Source of the DNA: an uncultured Acidimicrobium sp.
GTDB lineage: Bacteria; Actinomycetota; Acidimicrobiia; Acidimicrobiales; Ilumatobacteraceae
Length of the DNA: 12,915 nucleotides
Assembly: GCA_903895515.1 (NCBI GenBank)
Contig: CAITUB010000103.1
Span: 1-12,915 of the forward strand
Direction: 5' to 3'
Part shown: one piece after another, positions 1 through 7,233 of the stretch
Position numbering within the stretch: the stretch's first letter is position 1
Layout: every line of letters begins with the position of its first letter
The notes under the pieces: model-generated
What the model was told of the DNA's origin: nothing
Database searches by the model: none
Seen by the model: only the letters and a program-made list of their open reading frames with translations
Program-made: the position numbers and the translations under genes

Positions 1-369
1 ACGATGAAATGCAACCAAGTCTGCAACGTTGAGATCAGTCATCACATCACCGTTGGCAACAATAAATGTGCCAGTGATACCCGCTGCACGAGCGGCAAAC
101 CCGATTGCCCCAGCAGTATCGAGCGGTGTTGACTCGACGGCGTACGTCATTCGAACATCGCCACACATATTGTTCGGGAATTCGGCAAAGAATGGTTCGG
201 GTTTGAATCCAAGCGCCAACACAACATCGGTCACGCCACCTTCGGCAAGGCGATTGATGAGTCTGCGGATCATCGGCACGTGCGCAACAGGTAGCAATGG
301 TTTTGGAATGGCGTACGTCAGTGGCCTCAGCCGAGTACCAAAACCTCCAACGAGCACGACTGCGTGCAT
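1..369 (-). CDS. Sugar-1-phosphate nucleotidyltransferase (mannose-1-phosphate guanylyltransferase-like), N-terminal part
   Basis: This gene is cut by the left edge; 123 N-terminal residues are visible. The protein starts at an ATG and carries the nucleotidyltransferase signature GGFGTRLRPLT at residues 8-18, the PKPLLP loop with its conserved lysine (K23), and the metal-binding region around ANGD at 105-108. Such enzymes join a nucleoside triphosphate to a sugar-1-phosphate in the cytoplasm and release pyrophosphate, giving the activated sugar used by glycosyltransferases. It is the last visible gene of the minus-strand polysaccharide operon, 10 bp behind the preceding stop, with no Shine-Dalgarno. 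The N-terminus resembles the GDP-mannose pyrophosphorylase-like group. A glucose-1-phosphate thymidylyl- or cytidylyltransferase cannot be excluded without the C-terminal half. The nearby GDP-fucose synthase favours a GDP-sugar, which is inference. Confidence 0.88.
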   Translation of the reverse strand, partial: MHAVVLVGGFGTRLRPLTYAIPKPLLPVAHVPMIRRLINRLAEGGVTDVVLALGFKPEPFFAEFPNNMCGDVRMTYAVESTPLDTAGAIGFAARAAGITGTFIVANGDVMTDLNVADLVAFHR

Positions 370-379
370 CGCGGGTGAA

Positions 380-1042
380 CTATCCCTGATAGTCCGCGAG
401 GGAATCTGCAACAGCAGGACGAGGTACTTCTACTCCGTCTGGAGCAAACGACAGCACCACCGTCATCTGGTTATCAATCTTCACACCACCGAAGCTGGCA
501 ATCGACAACTTTGATGCTGACGAGCCGCTCTCCCAAACATTGACGCTGATTTTCGCATCCTTGTTTGCACACTTCGTATCGGTTTCAGAGATTTTTGTTC
601 CATCAGCGAGCGTGATCGAGTCATCGGTAACTGTCATTCCGTATAAGCCGAAAATGGTGTCGAGTTTTGCTTTGCGCTGACCAGCAAGTGCTTGTGGCAT
701 CCAACCAATGATTCCGTCAGCGATAATCGCTGCTGGAGCATCTGTCGTAACTGCCGCAAACTTGTCTGACGGATTAAGCGTCGCTGCATCTGGTTGCTTC
801 AAGTCGGTAGCGAGTGCATCGCAATTAAAAAACGCAAACGCTGTTGCGTACTTTTGATCGGCGGTAACCGTTGCATCAACTGCAGTTCCACCCTGTCGCG
901 CATACGCAATGAGCACTGCACCGAGTACAACGACAGCGAGTACTACGGTTGGGAAAACTGACCCACCCTGAAAGCGGACCTTTTTGCCTTTGCCCTTTTC
1001 TGCAAGACGGGCGATTTTTTTTGCTGATGATGTGCGTGCCAC
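380..1042 (-). CDS. Single-pass membrane protein of unknown function in the polysaccharide operon
   Basis: I do not recognise a family. The 220-residue protein begins at a GTG codon and has a very basic N-terminus (about residues 1-24, rich in K and R). One hydrophobic segment follows at about 29-47 (VFPTVVLAVVVLGAVLIAY), then a soluble domain of about 170 residues. The charge pattern predicts the N-terminus in the cytoplasm and the domain outside. Two cysteines in that domain (C74 and C158) could form a disulfide. There is no lipobox and no catalytic motif that I can identify. The gene lies 12 bp behind the WcaI-like glycosyltransferase and 10 bp ahead of the nucleotidyltransferase, so it is probably co-transcribed. 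A role in envelope polysaccharide assembly or anchoring is possible but rests only on position. No Shine-Dalgarno precedes the GTG, so a slightly different start is possible. Confidence 0.8.
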   Translation of the reverse strand: MARTSSAKKIARLAEKGKGKKVRFQGGSVFPTVVLAVVVLGAVLIAYARQGGTAVDATVTADQKYATAFAFFNCDALATDLKQPDAATLNPSDKFAAVTTDAPAAIIADGIIGWMPQALAGQRKAKLDTIFGLYGMTVTDDSITLADGTKISETDTKCANKDAKISVNVWESGSSASKLSIASFGGVKIDNQMTVVLSFAPDGVEVPRPAVADSLADYQG

Positions 1043-1054
1043 GAGGACTAGAGG

Positions 1055-2296
1055 TTATCGGTTAGCGAGGAAAATTGCCTCGTACTGGGCAGCCACCGAT
1101 GCAGGTGATGCATGGGTTTCTACCCATTTTCGACCACTTGCGCCCATCACTTTGAGGCGTTCTCGATTGCTCACCAATTGACCAAGGGCCTCAATAAATG
1201 CCGGGGTGTTATCTGGCTCAACAGCGACGCCCGCCCCAGACTGTTGCAACATATTTGGAATTTCGGTGTTGAGGTCAATGGCCGCAAGCATCGGTCGGCC
1301 TGCGGCAAGTATTGAGTACGACTTTGAAGGAACACTCACCGAAGCGAGCCCAGAGCGCAATGGCACAAGATGAATATCTCCCGTAGCAAGCACTTCGCTT
1401 AATCGCTCAATCGGTTGATAATCACCGAAATACACGTTGGTCAGCGGTGCGCAATCTTCTTGCAGTTTCTTGCGTGCCGCCCCATCGCCATTGATGACGA
1501 AGGCAACTTCAGGGAACTTGGCAGCTGCGTCGGTCACCAAATTCAATGATTGCGAGAAACCAACATTTCCGGCATACATCACTACCAACTGATCGCCGAT
1601 GCCAAGCTCATTGCGGTAAGCGGTCATCCTGTCTTGTGGAGTGATCGCGACTGTGTCGACAAAGTTTGGAACGACGTGCAATCGATCGTGATATTTCGCA
1701 TCGATCTTGTTCGCGATATTGGTTCGTAGGTCTTGCGAGAGCAATACCACTGCATCTGACCGGTGGTAGCTGACGCGCTCTAGCCATTTCGCTGCAGCGA
1801 TAATTTTCTTGTTTGAAATTGCGCCGGTCTGAATTGCGGCGTCTGGAAACACATCCTGGATGTTGAACACCAACGGTGCGCGACGAATGATTTTGGTAAA
1901 CCATCCCGTCAGTCCGAGTGTGAGCGGAGGAGACATTGCCAACACTCCGTCCACCTTGAACGGAAATCCGTCTGCATGCACACTGCGGATTCCAACTGCG
2001 TAGCTAAACGCAAGAAAGCCAATTGCGCGACGCAATAAATTTGATTTCGATTTTCCTGGAAATGGATGCACCCGAATGATCGAACCCCACTCAGTTTTTT
2101 CGGTGCGCCACAACCTGCCGCCCCAACCCGGTTCAATCGCATGATTGCGATACCACGGCAAAGACGTAACCACATGCAGTTCATGTCCACGTGCTGCAAG
2201 CTCTGCCACAATTCGCGTCATCACCACTCCAGTTGGCGCTAAATCTGGAGCAAAGTGTGGGCACAGCACCACAAGCCGCAGTTTGTTACTGCTCAT
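1055..2296 (-). CDS. Glycosyltransferase family 4, WcaI-like
   Basis: This 413-residue GT-B-fold glycosyltransferase should transfer a sugar from a nucleotide sugar to a growing surface glycan at the inner face of the membrane. The N-terminal acceptor domain contains PHFAPDLAPTG at residues 13-23. The segment NIQDVFPDAAIQTG at 145-158 is typical of WcaI-type (colanic-acid-like) transferases. The C-terminal donor domain opens with VMYAGNVGFSQSL at 239-251 and continues with VINGDG at 267-272 and the VPLRSGLASVSVPSKSY stretch that replaces the usual EGFG box in this subgroup. Length is normal for the family. Its ATG overlaps the TGA of the preceding glycosyltransferase (ATGA), which implies translational coupling. 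Donor and acceptor cannot be read from sequence. Confidence 0.9.
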   Translation of the reverse strand: MSSNKLRLVVLCPHFAPDLAPTGVVMTRIVAELAARGHELHVVTSLPWYRNHAIEPGWGGRLWRTEKTEWGSIIRVHPFPGKSKSNLLRRAIGFLAFSYAVGIRSVHADGFPFKVDGVLAMSPPLTLGLTGWFTKIIRRAPLVFNIQDVFPDAAIQTGAISNKKIIAAAKWLERVSYHRSDAVVLLSQDLRTNIANKIDAKYHDRLHVVPNFVDTVAITPQDRMTAYRNELGIGDQLVVMYAGNVGFSQSLNLVTDAAAKFPEVAFVINGDGAARKKLQEDCAPLTNVYFGDYQPIERLSEVLATGDIHLVPLRSGLASVSVPSKSYSILAAGRPMLAAIDLNTEIPNMLQQSGAGVAVEPDNTPAFIEALGQLVSNRERLKVMGASGRKWVETHASPASVAAQYEAIFLANR

Positions 2297-3423
2297 CGTT
2301 GAACCGTCGCAAGAGTTTTTTCATAGGCCACTACCAAGTCTTGTGCTGACTTGGCCGAAGTGAATTCTTCGGCACGTAGTAAACCATTTTTTACCAGTGT
2401 GGATCGTTGCAGACGAACTGAGTTCAACGCGCCAGCCCACGCTTCAGAGGTAAGCGGAAGGACAAGACCGCCATCGCCAATTACTTCGGGAAGCGATGCA
2501 CAATCACTTGAAATGACCGGAGTCCCAAGCGCCATTGCTTCAAGTACCGGCGCACCAAAACCTTCGTACTTGCTTGGAAAAACTAACGCTTCTGCCATTG
2601 CTATTAGCCCGTCGCGATCGGCCGCGTTAACGCGTCCCGAACGAACGACCTTGTTCGAGATCTGCAACTCGGCAATCAGCGATTGAATGTGCAACTCTGC
2701 CAGGCCATTGCCACCGACCATCACCAACTTCACATCCTCATTGCGCCATTCATTGGCAACTAATCGCAAAAGAAATTCGTGATTCTTGTGCGGGTGCGTA
2801 ATTGCCGGAATCAATAAAATTCGAGCACTCCCGAGATTAAAACGAGTGCGTAATTCCGCTTCTGCAGTTTTATGCACACCGATTGCAGGCTCTAGGCCAT
2901 GCCGAATTACTGCGGTACGAGCGCGTTCAATTCCAAAATGTTGCTCAATGCCTTCGCGCACATAATTACTCGGCGCTGCGACTACCGATGCACGACGGAT
3001 CGCCGACGGAACCCTGTTCTTCAGATAGCGCAACTTCACAGCGCTGAAATACTCGGGGTACGTCAAGTACTGAACATCGTGAATAGTCAACAGGGTCGTC
3101 GAGTTGCCCCTGCTTGGAATGGTTCCGCCGCCGTGGTGCACCACGTCTGCAGATTTCGTTTGAGATGCAAGCCAAGTATTTTCTAACAACACACGAAATT
3201 CTCGACTCGTGCAGCGTGAAGGTGCTCCAACAATGCGTATTGCAGACGCGAGGTCTTGGTGCGCAGTCGAAAACCCCTTCGGCGCGTACACCGTCACATT
3301 AAACGGAGCTTCAATTTCCACAAGACCACGTAATTGACGAACGAAGTACTCCTCGCTACCACCAACAGCGCCAGGCACACACCACAGCATGTTTACTGCG
3401 ATGTTGTGCTGAGTTGCACTCAT
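2293..3423 (-). CDS. Glycosyltransferase family 4 (GT1/GT4 group), second gene of the operon
   Basis: This GT-B glycosyltransferase has 376 residues from the chosen start. Domain marks are GAVGGSEEYFVRQL at 18-31 in the acceptor domain, TIHDVQYLTYPEYF at 113-126, HPHKNHEFLL at 210-219, and the donor-binding EX7E box EGFGAPVLEAM at 287-297. The frame stays open 18 codons further upstream. I chose the ATG at 3423-3421 because it overlaps the TGA of the upstream gene as ATGA and begins just before the first conserved strand (NIAVNMLW). It resembles the gene before it, especially in the TxHD...P-x-x-F segment and the EGFGxPVLEAM box, so the two may be old tandem duplicates. It probably adds one sugar of a repeat unit from the cytoplasmic side. 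Its specificity is unknown. Confidence 0.9.
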   Translation of the reverse strand: MSATQHNIAVNMLWCVPGAVGGSEEYFVRQLRGLVEIEAPFNVTVYAPKGFSTAHQDLASAIRIVGAPSRCTSREFRVLLENTWLASQTKSADVVHHGGGTIPSRGNSTTLLTIHDVQYLTYPEYFSAVKLRYLKNRVPSAIRRASVVAAPSNYVREGIEQHFGIERARTAVIRHGLEPAIGVHKTAEAELRTRFNLGSARILLIPAITHPHKNHEFLLRLVANEWRNEDVKLVMVGGNGLAELHIQSLIAELQISNKVVRSGRVNAADRDGLIAMAEALVFPSKYEGFGAPVLEAMALGTPVISSDCASLPEVIGDGGLVLPLTSEAWAGALNSVRLQRSTLVKNGLLRAEEFTSAKSAQDLVVAYEKTLATVQR

Positions 3424-4502
3424 CCAGCAACCACTTCGTCGTAAGCAGCAGCCGTTAACTGTGCCGTGTGATTCCATGTTGCAAGTGCAGCTCGCTGCAA
3501 ACCACGCTGTGAAAGTTGTGCTCGATCTGCGAGGGCCATGCGAATACCATCGCGAATACTTTCGGAACTGCGCGGGTCAACAAGCACCGCAGCACCACCT
3601 GCAACTTCTTCCGTCGAGATCAATTCACTCGTGACTACTGGAGTGCCTTGCGCCATCGCCTCAAGCACTGGTAAGCCAAAGCCCTCCCACAACGATGGAT
3701 ACGCCATCACGCTGGCCGCTGCATACAATCCACCAAGGAACCGCTCTTCAACGTGCCCCAAGAATTTCACGTTGTCACTCGCTGCAACGGAAATATCGCC
3801 CCAACCTTGCGCCCCAGCGACAACGAGCGGAGGCAAATCTGGTTGTCCGCTTAAGGCTTCAACCAACTTGGCCAAATTCTTTCGCGGTTCGAGCGTGCCA
3901 ACAAACAAAATAAATTCACTTGGCAGGTTGAATGCTGCGCGAACCTGTGCAACATGGTCTTCACTTGCGCGCTCAGACCTCACGCCAAGAGGAACAAAGC
4001 GCACTCTGTCAGGTGCAAATCCGGCCTCTAGACAATCGTTCACCGTGACCGTCGAACTGCATAGCAACATATCGGCGCGCTTTTTCAGCACTTTCAGGCT
4101 GCGAGCAAATACTGCATTTCCGCGGCGCGTAAAAAAGTCCGGATGATGCAGAAATGCAAGGTCATGAACCGTTGAGACCATCTTTGCTTTAGTCGCAAAT
4201 GGAATGATGCTGGTGTTGTGCAGAACATCGATGTCGCTCAACACTCGCTCTACCCGTGGCTGCCGTAGCCGAAGTGAAGCTTCATAGAGCAGTGGACCAG
4301 AAATGGGTAGCCCCGCTACATCGATAGAAATGTCAAACGTGACTTCGGAATCCTCGCCATGTCGACCAGAAACACCCAACAAGTCAACGTCAGGGCGCAC
4401 TACCGGCATCGCACGAGCAACCTCAATTGCTGATACAGCCGTGCCTCCAGGTACGCGGTGCCAGCACTGCTCAAGTGTGTAGGCGACCCGCACGCCTTCC
4501 AT
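3420..4502 (-). CDS. Glycosyltransferase family 4 (GT1/GT4 group), first gene of the polysaccharide operon
   Basis: This 360-residue GT-B glycosyltransferase leads the five-gene minus-strand operon. It shows RVPGGTAVSAIEVARAM at 16-32 (acceptor-domain loop and helix), TVHDLAFLHHPDFFTRRG at 111-128, the linker VGTLEPRKNLAKLVEA at 201-216, and the nucleotide-sugar-binding box EGFGLPVLEAM at 273-283. Length and order match mannosyl- or rhamnosyl-type GT4 enzymes. The start ATG lies only 26 bp from the ATG of the divergent GDP-fucose synthase gene, and no Shine-Dalgarno precedes it. A leaderless or very short-leader transcript is therefore likely. A GTG at the fourth codon preceded by GGAAGG is an alternative start, but the spacing there is too tight. 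Sugar donor and acceptor are not predictable. Confidence 0.92.
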   Translation of the reverse strand: MEGVRVAYTLEQCWHRVPGGTAVSAIEVARAMPVVRPDVDLLGVSGRHGEDSEVTFDISIDVAGLPISGPLLYEASLRLRQPRVERVLSDIDVLHNTSIIPFATKAKMVSTVHDLAFLHHPDFFTRRGNAVFARSLKVLKKRADMLLCSSTVTVNDCLEAGFAPDRVRFVPLGVRSERASEDHVAQVRAAFNLPSEFILFVGTLEPRKNLAKLVEALSGQPDLPPLVVAGAQGWGDISVAASDNVKFLGHVEERFLGGLYAAASVMAYPSLWEGFGLPVLEAMAQGTPVVTSELISTEEVAGGAAVLVDPRSSESIRDGIRMALADRAQLSQRGLQRAALATWNHTAQLTAAAYDEVVAG

Positions 4503-4515
4503 TGTGCCAACTCTG

Positions 4516-4521
4516 TATCGT
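4516..4521 (+). promoter_or_regulatory. Candidate -10 element for a leaderless fucose synthase mRNA
   Basis: TATCGT fits the TAnnnT actinobacterial -10 consensus and ends 7 nt before the ATG at 4529, the spacing expected if transcription starts at the A of the ATG. No Shine-Dalgarno is present in the 26-bp gap, and no TTGACA-like -35 is evident. The opposite strand has only a weak match (TACAGA) for the glycosyltransferase operon. Confidence 0.5.
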
Positions 4522-4528
4522 TATTGGC

Positions 4529-5503
4529 ATGACTTCACCCGTAACGCTTGCCTACTGGGCAAATCGAACGGTCGTGGTAACTGGTGGAAACGGATTCCTC
4601 GGTTCAAAAGTGGTGGCCAAATTGCGCAACCTTGGCGCAACGGTTGTCGCTCCTCGACAGAAGGAAGCCGATCTCACGCAAGTTGGTGTTGCAGAGCAAT
4701 TGTTCCGCCAACACTCACCAAGCCATGTCATTCACTTGGCTGCCCGCGTTGGTGGAATTGGTTACAACCAAGTTGCACCAGCACAGTTGTACCTAGACAA
4801 CCTCATGATGGGCACACACACCATCGAAGCAGCACGCGCAGTTGGAGTTGAAAAAACTGTGCTCCTCGGCACAGTGTGCTCGTATCCAAAATTCACACCT
4901 GTCCCTTTTCGCGAAGAATCGCTGTGGGACGGATACCCAGAAGAGACAAACGCTCCGTATGGAATTGCAAAAAAGGCCATGCTCATTCACGCACAAGTAA
5001 ACGAAGCACAGTACGGGCAACATTTTGCGTTTGTCATTCCAACGAACTTGTATGGACCTGGAGACAAGTTCCACGAATCTGTTTCACATGTCATTCCTGC
5101 ACTCATTAAAAAGTGTGTCGAAGCCAAAGAGCAAGGTGCCGACAAGATCAGTGTGTGGGGAACTGGTGTTGCAAGCCGCGACTATTTGTTCGCCGACGAC
5201 GCAGCAGAAGCAATTGTGCTCGCCGCGGAACTTCGCACAAGCGCCGAGCCTCTCAACCTCGGCAACAATCGCGAAGTCACCATCCGTGAAACCGCGGAAA
5301 CGATCGCGCGCATCGTGGGCTTTGATGGCGAACTGGTGTGGGATTCATCACGCCCTGACGGTCAGCCACGTCGTCGCGTAGACGCAAGTCGTGCCGAGCG
5401 CGAACTTGGTTGGCATGCCCACACCGAATTTGAAGACGGCTTGCGACGAACGGTCGATTGGTACTTGGCTAATCGCGAGCTTGCTGAAAAAGATCCGAAC
5501 TGA
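4529..5503 (+). CDS. fcl: GDP-L-fucose synthase (NAD-dependent epimerase/reductase, SDR family)
   Basis: The 324-residue enzyme belongs to the extended short-chain dehydrogenase family. It would convert GDP-4-keto-6-deoxy-D-mannose to GDP-L-fucose with NADPH in the cytoplasm. Visible marks are the Rossmann nucleotide loop TGGNGFLG at 18-25, HLAARVGGIG at 69-78, the CSYPKFTPVPF stretch at 117-127, and the YxxxK pair Y144/K148 in PYGIAKKA. Downstream come NLYGPGDKF, SHVIPALI and SRPDGQPRR, all typical of GDP-fucose synthases. The frame is open 34 codons further upstream, but that would overlap the divergent glycosyltransferase gene. The ATG at 4529 gives the normal N-terminus and a well-placed -10. 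The partner gmd is not in the window. The product would feed the glycosyltransferases next door. A related 4-keto-sugar epimerase is the main alternative. Confidence 0.92.
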   Translation: MTSPVTLAYWANRTVVVTGGNGFLGSKVVAKLRNLGATVVAPRQKEADLTQVGVAEQLFRQHSPSHVIHLAARVGGIGYNQVAPAQLYLDNLMMGTHTIEAARAVGVEKTVLLGTVCSYPKFTPVPFREESLWDGYPEETNAPYGIAKKAMLIHAQVNEAQYGQHFAFVIPTNLYGPGDKFHESVSHVIPALIKKCVEAKEQGADKISVWGTGVASRDYLFADDAAEAIVLAAELRTSAEPLNLGNNREVTIRETAETIARIVGFDGELVWDSSRPDGQPRRRVDASRAERELGWHAHTEFEDGLRRTVDWYLANRELAEKDPN

Positions 5504-5507
5504 ATCT

Positions 5508-6230
5508 GTGAACTTTCCCCCTCCGCAAATTCCGCCACCACGTCTACAGCGCCTGCGTTTTCCCGCACAACGCAGAAATCTCAATCCATATACGGCATCG
5601 CATGCAATCATCGCCGCCAACCTGGGGCTCTTCGTCTGGGGCTATATCTTCGACTTATTGCACCCAGGAACGTTGAACGGAATCTCTCAGTATCAATTTG
5701 ACATGGGGCTCGCCCGCGAGTTTCTGAATGCTGGCGAGTGGTACCGACTGGTCTCCAGCGGCTTCTTGCATTTTGGATTTCTGCACGTAGGTATGAACAT
5801 GTTTTTGCTGTACCAACTGAGCAGAATGCTTGAGCCAACACTTGGCTCGGTGAAGTTTGCGCTTGTCTATTTCGCTTCGCTACTTGGAGGCGCTGCTGGC
5901 GCACTCATCGCTAGCCCGAATGCACTTACCGGCGGCGCATCAGGAGCCGTGTTCGGCATGATGGCTGCTGCAATTGTTGGCATGCGTCAACGCGGAGTGA
6001 ACCCGTTGCAAACAGGACTCGGCCTCACCTTCGTCATCAACATTGGACTCACGCTTGCCATTCCCAATATTTCAGTTGGCGGACATTTTGGTGGCGCAAT
6101 TGCTGGCGCAGCATGTGGCATATTCGTGCTCGCTCCTGCACATTGGCGTCTTCCCCGATGGACCGAATTTGCACTTCCGGTGATCATTGGAATTGTTGCC
6201 ACAGTTATTGCTGTGACACCCTCGCTGTAA
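5508..6230 (+). CDS. Rhomboid-family intramembrane serine protease
   Basis: The 240-residue multi-pass protein has the full set of rhomboid residues. HFGFLHVGMN at 88-97 supplies the H-x4-H-x3-N motif of the second core helix. GGASGAVFG at 142-150 carries the catalytic serine S145 in GASG. GGHFGG at 191-196 gives the partner histidine H193. About six to seven hydrophobic segments are seen, starting near residue 32 and ending with one at about 221-238. These proteases cut transmembrane segments of client proteins within the membrane; the substrate here is unknown. The N-terminus is proline-rich and lacks the zinc B-box often found in actinobacterial rhomboids. I chose the GTG 4 bp after the fucose synthase stop, since no ATG lies in frame before the core domain. 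No Shine-Dalgarno is visible. Translation probably depends on the upstream gene. Confidence 0.9.
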   Translation: MNFPPPQIPPPRLQRLRFPAQRRNLNPYTASHAIIAANLGLFVWGYIFDLLHPGTLNGISQYQFDMGLAREFLNAGEWYRLVSSGFLHFGFLHVGMNMFLLYQLSRMLEPTLGSVKFALVYFASLLGGAAGALIASPNALTGGASGAVFGMMAAAIVGMRQRGVNPLQTGLGLTFVINIGLTLAIPNISVGGHFGGAIAGAACGIFVLAPAHWRLPRWTEFALPVIIGIVATVIAVTPSL

Positions 6231-6285
6231 GTTTTCAGCACTTCTCCCACTGTTCATTTCCTGCGACTTGTTCGCATTCACTACT

Positions 6286-6291
6286 GGAGGA
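6286..6291 (+). promoter_or_regulatory. Strong Shine-Dalgarno of the 133-aa unknown gene
   Basis: GGAGGA lies 3 nt before the GTG at 6295, or 6 nt before the next codon, a CTG at 6298. It is the only clear Shine-Dalgarno in front of any gene in the window. It moves the start inside the longer open frame that begins at 6268. Confidence 0.7.
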
Positions 6292-6294
6292 ACT

Positions 6295-6696
6295 GTGCTG
6301 AATCTCATCAGTGCACCACTTTCGCTCCCCCGAGCCCATCTCGACCCCATCGTTTCATCGCAAGACATCCTTGCGGTCCTCTCGCTGGCAATTCGACGCC
6401 CACTGTGCAATGAAGTAATCGCCATTCTTATGGATGACGAACAGCGTGGCATTGGGTTGCTGTCATTCGACGAACCACACTCACCCGCATCGCTCATTCA
6501 TCAGCTCATTGGCTTGTGCAGCACTGCCGCAATCGCTACTTCGGTCGTTATCGCAAGCGTCCGTCCTCGCGAGTTATGGAAAACAGATGATCAATCTCAG
6601 TTGAAGTTCATGCGCCAACAATTTGCGAATGCTGGAATTGCCATGCGCGAATGGATCGTGATCAGCAAAGGTGCTGTCAGGCTTGTGCAGGAGTAA
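6295..6696 (+). CDS. Hypothetical protein, 133 aa
   Basis: I cannot assign a family with confidence. The protein has no signal peptide or membrane segment. It alternates hydrophobic strands and helices in an alpha/beta pattern: SQDILAVLSLAIRRPLCNEVIAILMDDEQRGIGLLSF in the first half, AAIATSVVIASVRP in the middle, and MREWIVISKGAVRL at the end. The pattern of a strand ending in DDE and a C-terminal strand with WIVIS faintly recalls JAB/RadC-type folds, but the metal-binding HxH and SxxD signature is not evident, so I do not claim it. The start is a GTG 3 nt after GGAGGA. The gene follows the rhomboid gene by 64 bp and ends 6 bp from the convergent FmdB-type gene, with no room for a terminator. 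Confidence 0.7.
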   Translation: MLNLISAPLSLPRAHLDPIVSSQDILAVLSLAIRRPLCNEVIAILMDDEQRGIGLLSFDEPHSPASLIHQLIGLCSTAAIATSVVIASVRPRELWKTDDQSQLKFMRQQFANAGIAMREWIVISKGAVRLVQE

Positions 6697-6702
6697 TCGA
6701 AG

Positions 6703-6918
6703 TCAGTGGCAACCGCAGCCCGAGCCGCAACCACCGGCCGGGCGTGGTGCTGCTTTTTGTGGCGCCGATGCCCCACCAACTGAAGCAAACACGCTGAGCA
6801 ACCGAACTGCATTGCCGTGCCCTTCAGGACATGTTGCAGGCAAGTCGGCTTCTGACATTGAACGTCGTTCTTCAAACACCGAGTCACAACTCTTGCACCG
6901 GAACTCATAGGTAGGCAT
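6703..6918 (-). CDS. FmdB-family zinc ribbon protein
   Basis: The 71-residue protein opens with MPTYEFRCKSCDSVFEERRS, the hallmark of the FmdB / CxxC_CxxC_SSSS zinc ribbon family. C8 and C11 form the first knuckle. The second is not a classic CxxC: C30 in ATCPEGHG pairs with H34 as a likely ligand, so the site may be Cys3His. The tail is low in complexity and rich in Gly, Pro and Cys, ending GGCGSGCGCH. The family is usually annotated as a putative regulator, but its true role is not settled. The ATG sits 6 nt behind TACACT, so the mRNA is probably leaderless. It is divergent from the DUF3039 gene, with 18 bp between the start codons. Confidence 0.9.
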   Translation of the reverse strand: MPTYEFRCKSCDSVFEERRSMSEADLPATCPEGHGNAVRLLSVFASVGGASAPQKAAPRPAGGCGSGCGCH

Positions 6919-6923
6919 GGCTC

Positions 6924-6930
6924 TAGTGTA
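6924..6930. promoter_or_regulatory. Shared bidirectional -10 element for the FmdB-type and DUF3039 genes
   Basis: The 7-mer TAGTGTA reads as TAGTGT on the plus strand (6924-6929), 7 nt before the GTG at 6937. On the minus strand it reads as TACACT (6930-6925), 6 nt before the ATG at 6918. Both fit TAnnnT and place the start codons at the expected transcription starts, which would be 19 nt apart. No Shine-Dalgarno can fit on either side. Confidence 0.6.
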
Positions 6931-6936
6931 TGAACT

Positions 6937-7233
6937 GTGAGTACGCCCATGCCTCTTCAGACCAGGCCTGCAACCACTAAGCCAATTACCGAAGAGGTCC
7001 TTGAAACTGGCGAGCCAAGCATGGCCCACATTGTGAAAACAGAGCCCGGTGAGGACGCCGCAGCCAAGGTGCTTGAGGCTCGTATTTATGGAACTCCGCT
7101 CGAGGCCCTGTGTGGTCATGTGTGGGTTCCCTCGCGTGACCCAAAGCAGTTGCCGCTGTGCGATAAATGCAAAGACATTTACGAGACCTACCGCATGTTT
7201 AACGACGGGCTGAACGATCGCCCATCTGAATAG
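6937..7233 (+). CDS. DUF3039 family protein
   Basis: The 98-residue soluble protein matches the actinobacterial DUF3039 family, whose function is unknown. The conserved C-terminal half contains GTPLEALCGHVWVPSRDP followed by LPLCDKCKDIY. C59, H61, C75 and C78 could bind one zinc ion. The first 25 residues are variable and unstructured in appearance. The GTG at 6937 lies 7 nt behind a TAGTGT -10 hexamer, which suggests a leaderless mRNA; an ATG four codons later (6949) is an alternative start. The stop codon TAG at 7231-7233 directly abuts the stop of the convergent dnaE2 gene. Confidence 0.9.
   Translation: MSTPMPLQTRPATTKPITEEVLETGEPSMAHIVKTEPGEDAAAKVLEARIYGTPLEALCGHVWVPSRDPKQLPLCDKCKDIYETYRMFNDGLNDRPSE

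Noticed and set aside
29..514. Plus-strand open frame of 161 codons at the left edge
   Set aside because: It runs antisense across the start of the nucleotidyltransferase and the end of the membrane protein gene. The product has no motif, and the minus-strand proteins are clearly real.
3538..4146. Plus-strand open frame of 202 codons
   Set aside because: It is antisense to the first glycosyltransferase, whose motifs cover the same region. The translation is low-complexity and Ser/Thr/Arg-rich.
6231..6294. 64-bp gap between the rhomboid gene and the 133-aa gene, the longest non-coding stretch
   Set aside because: It is pyrimidine-rich with no hairpin and no convincing -10/-35 pair. Only the Shine-Dalgarno at its end is supported.
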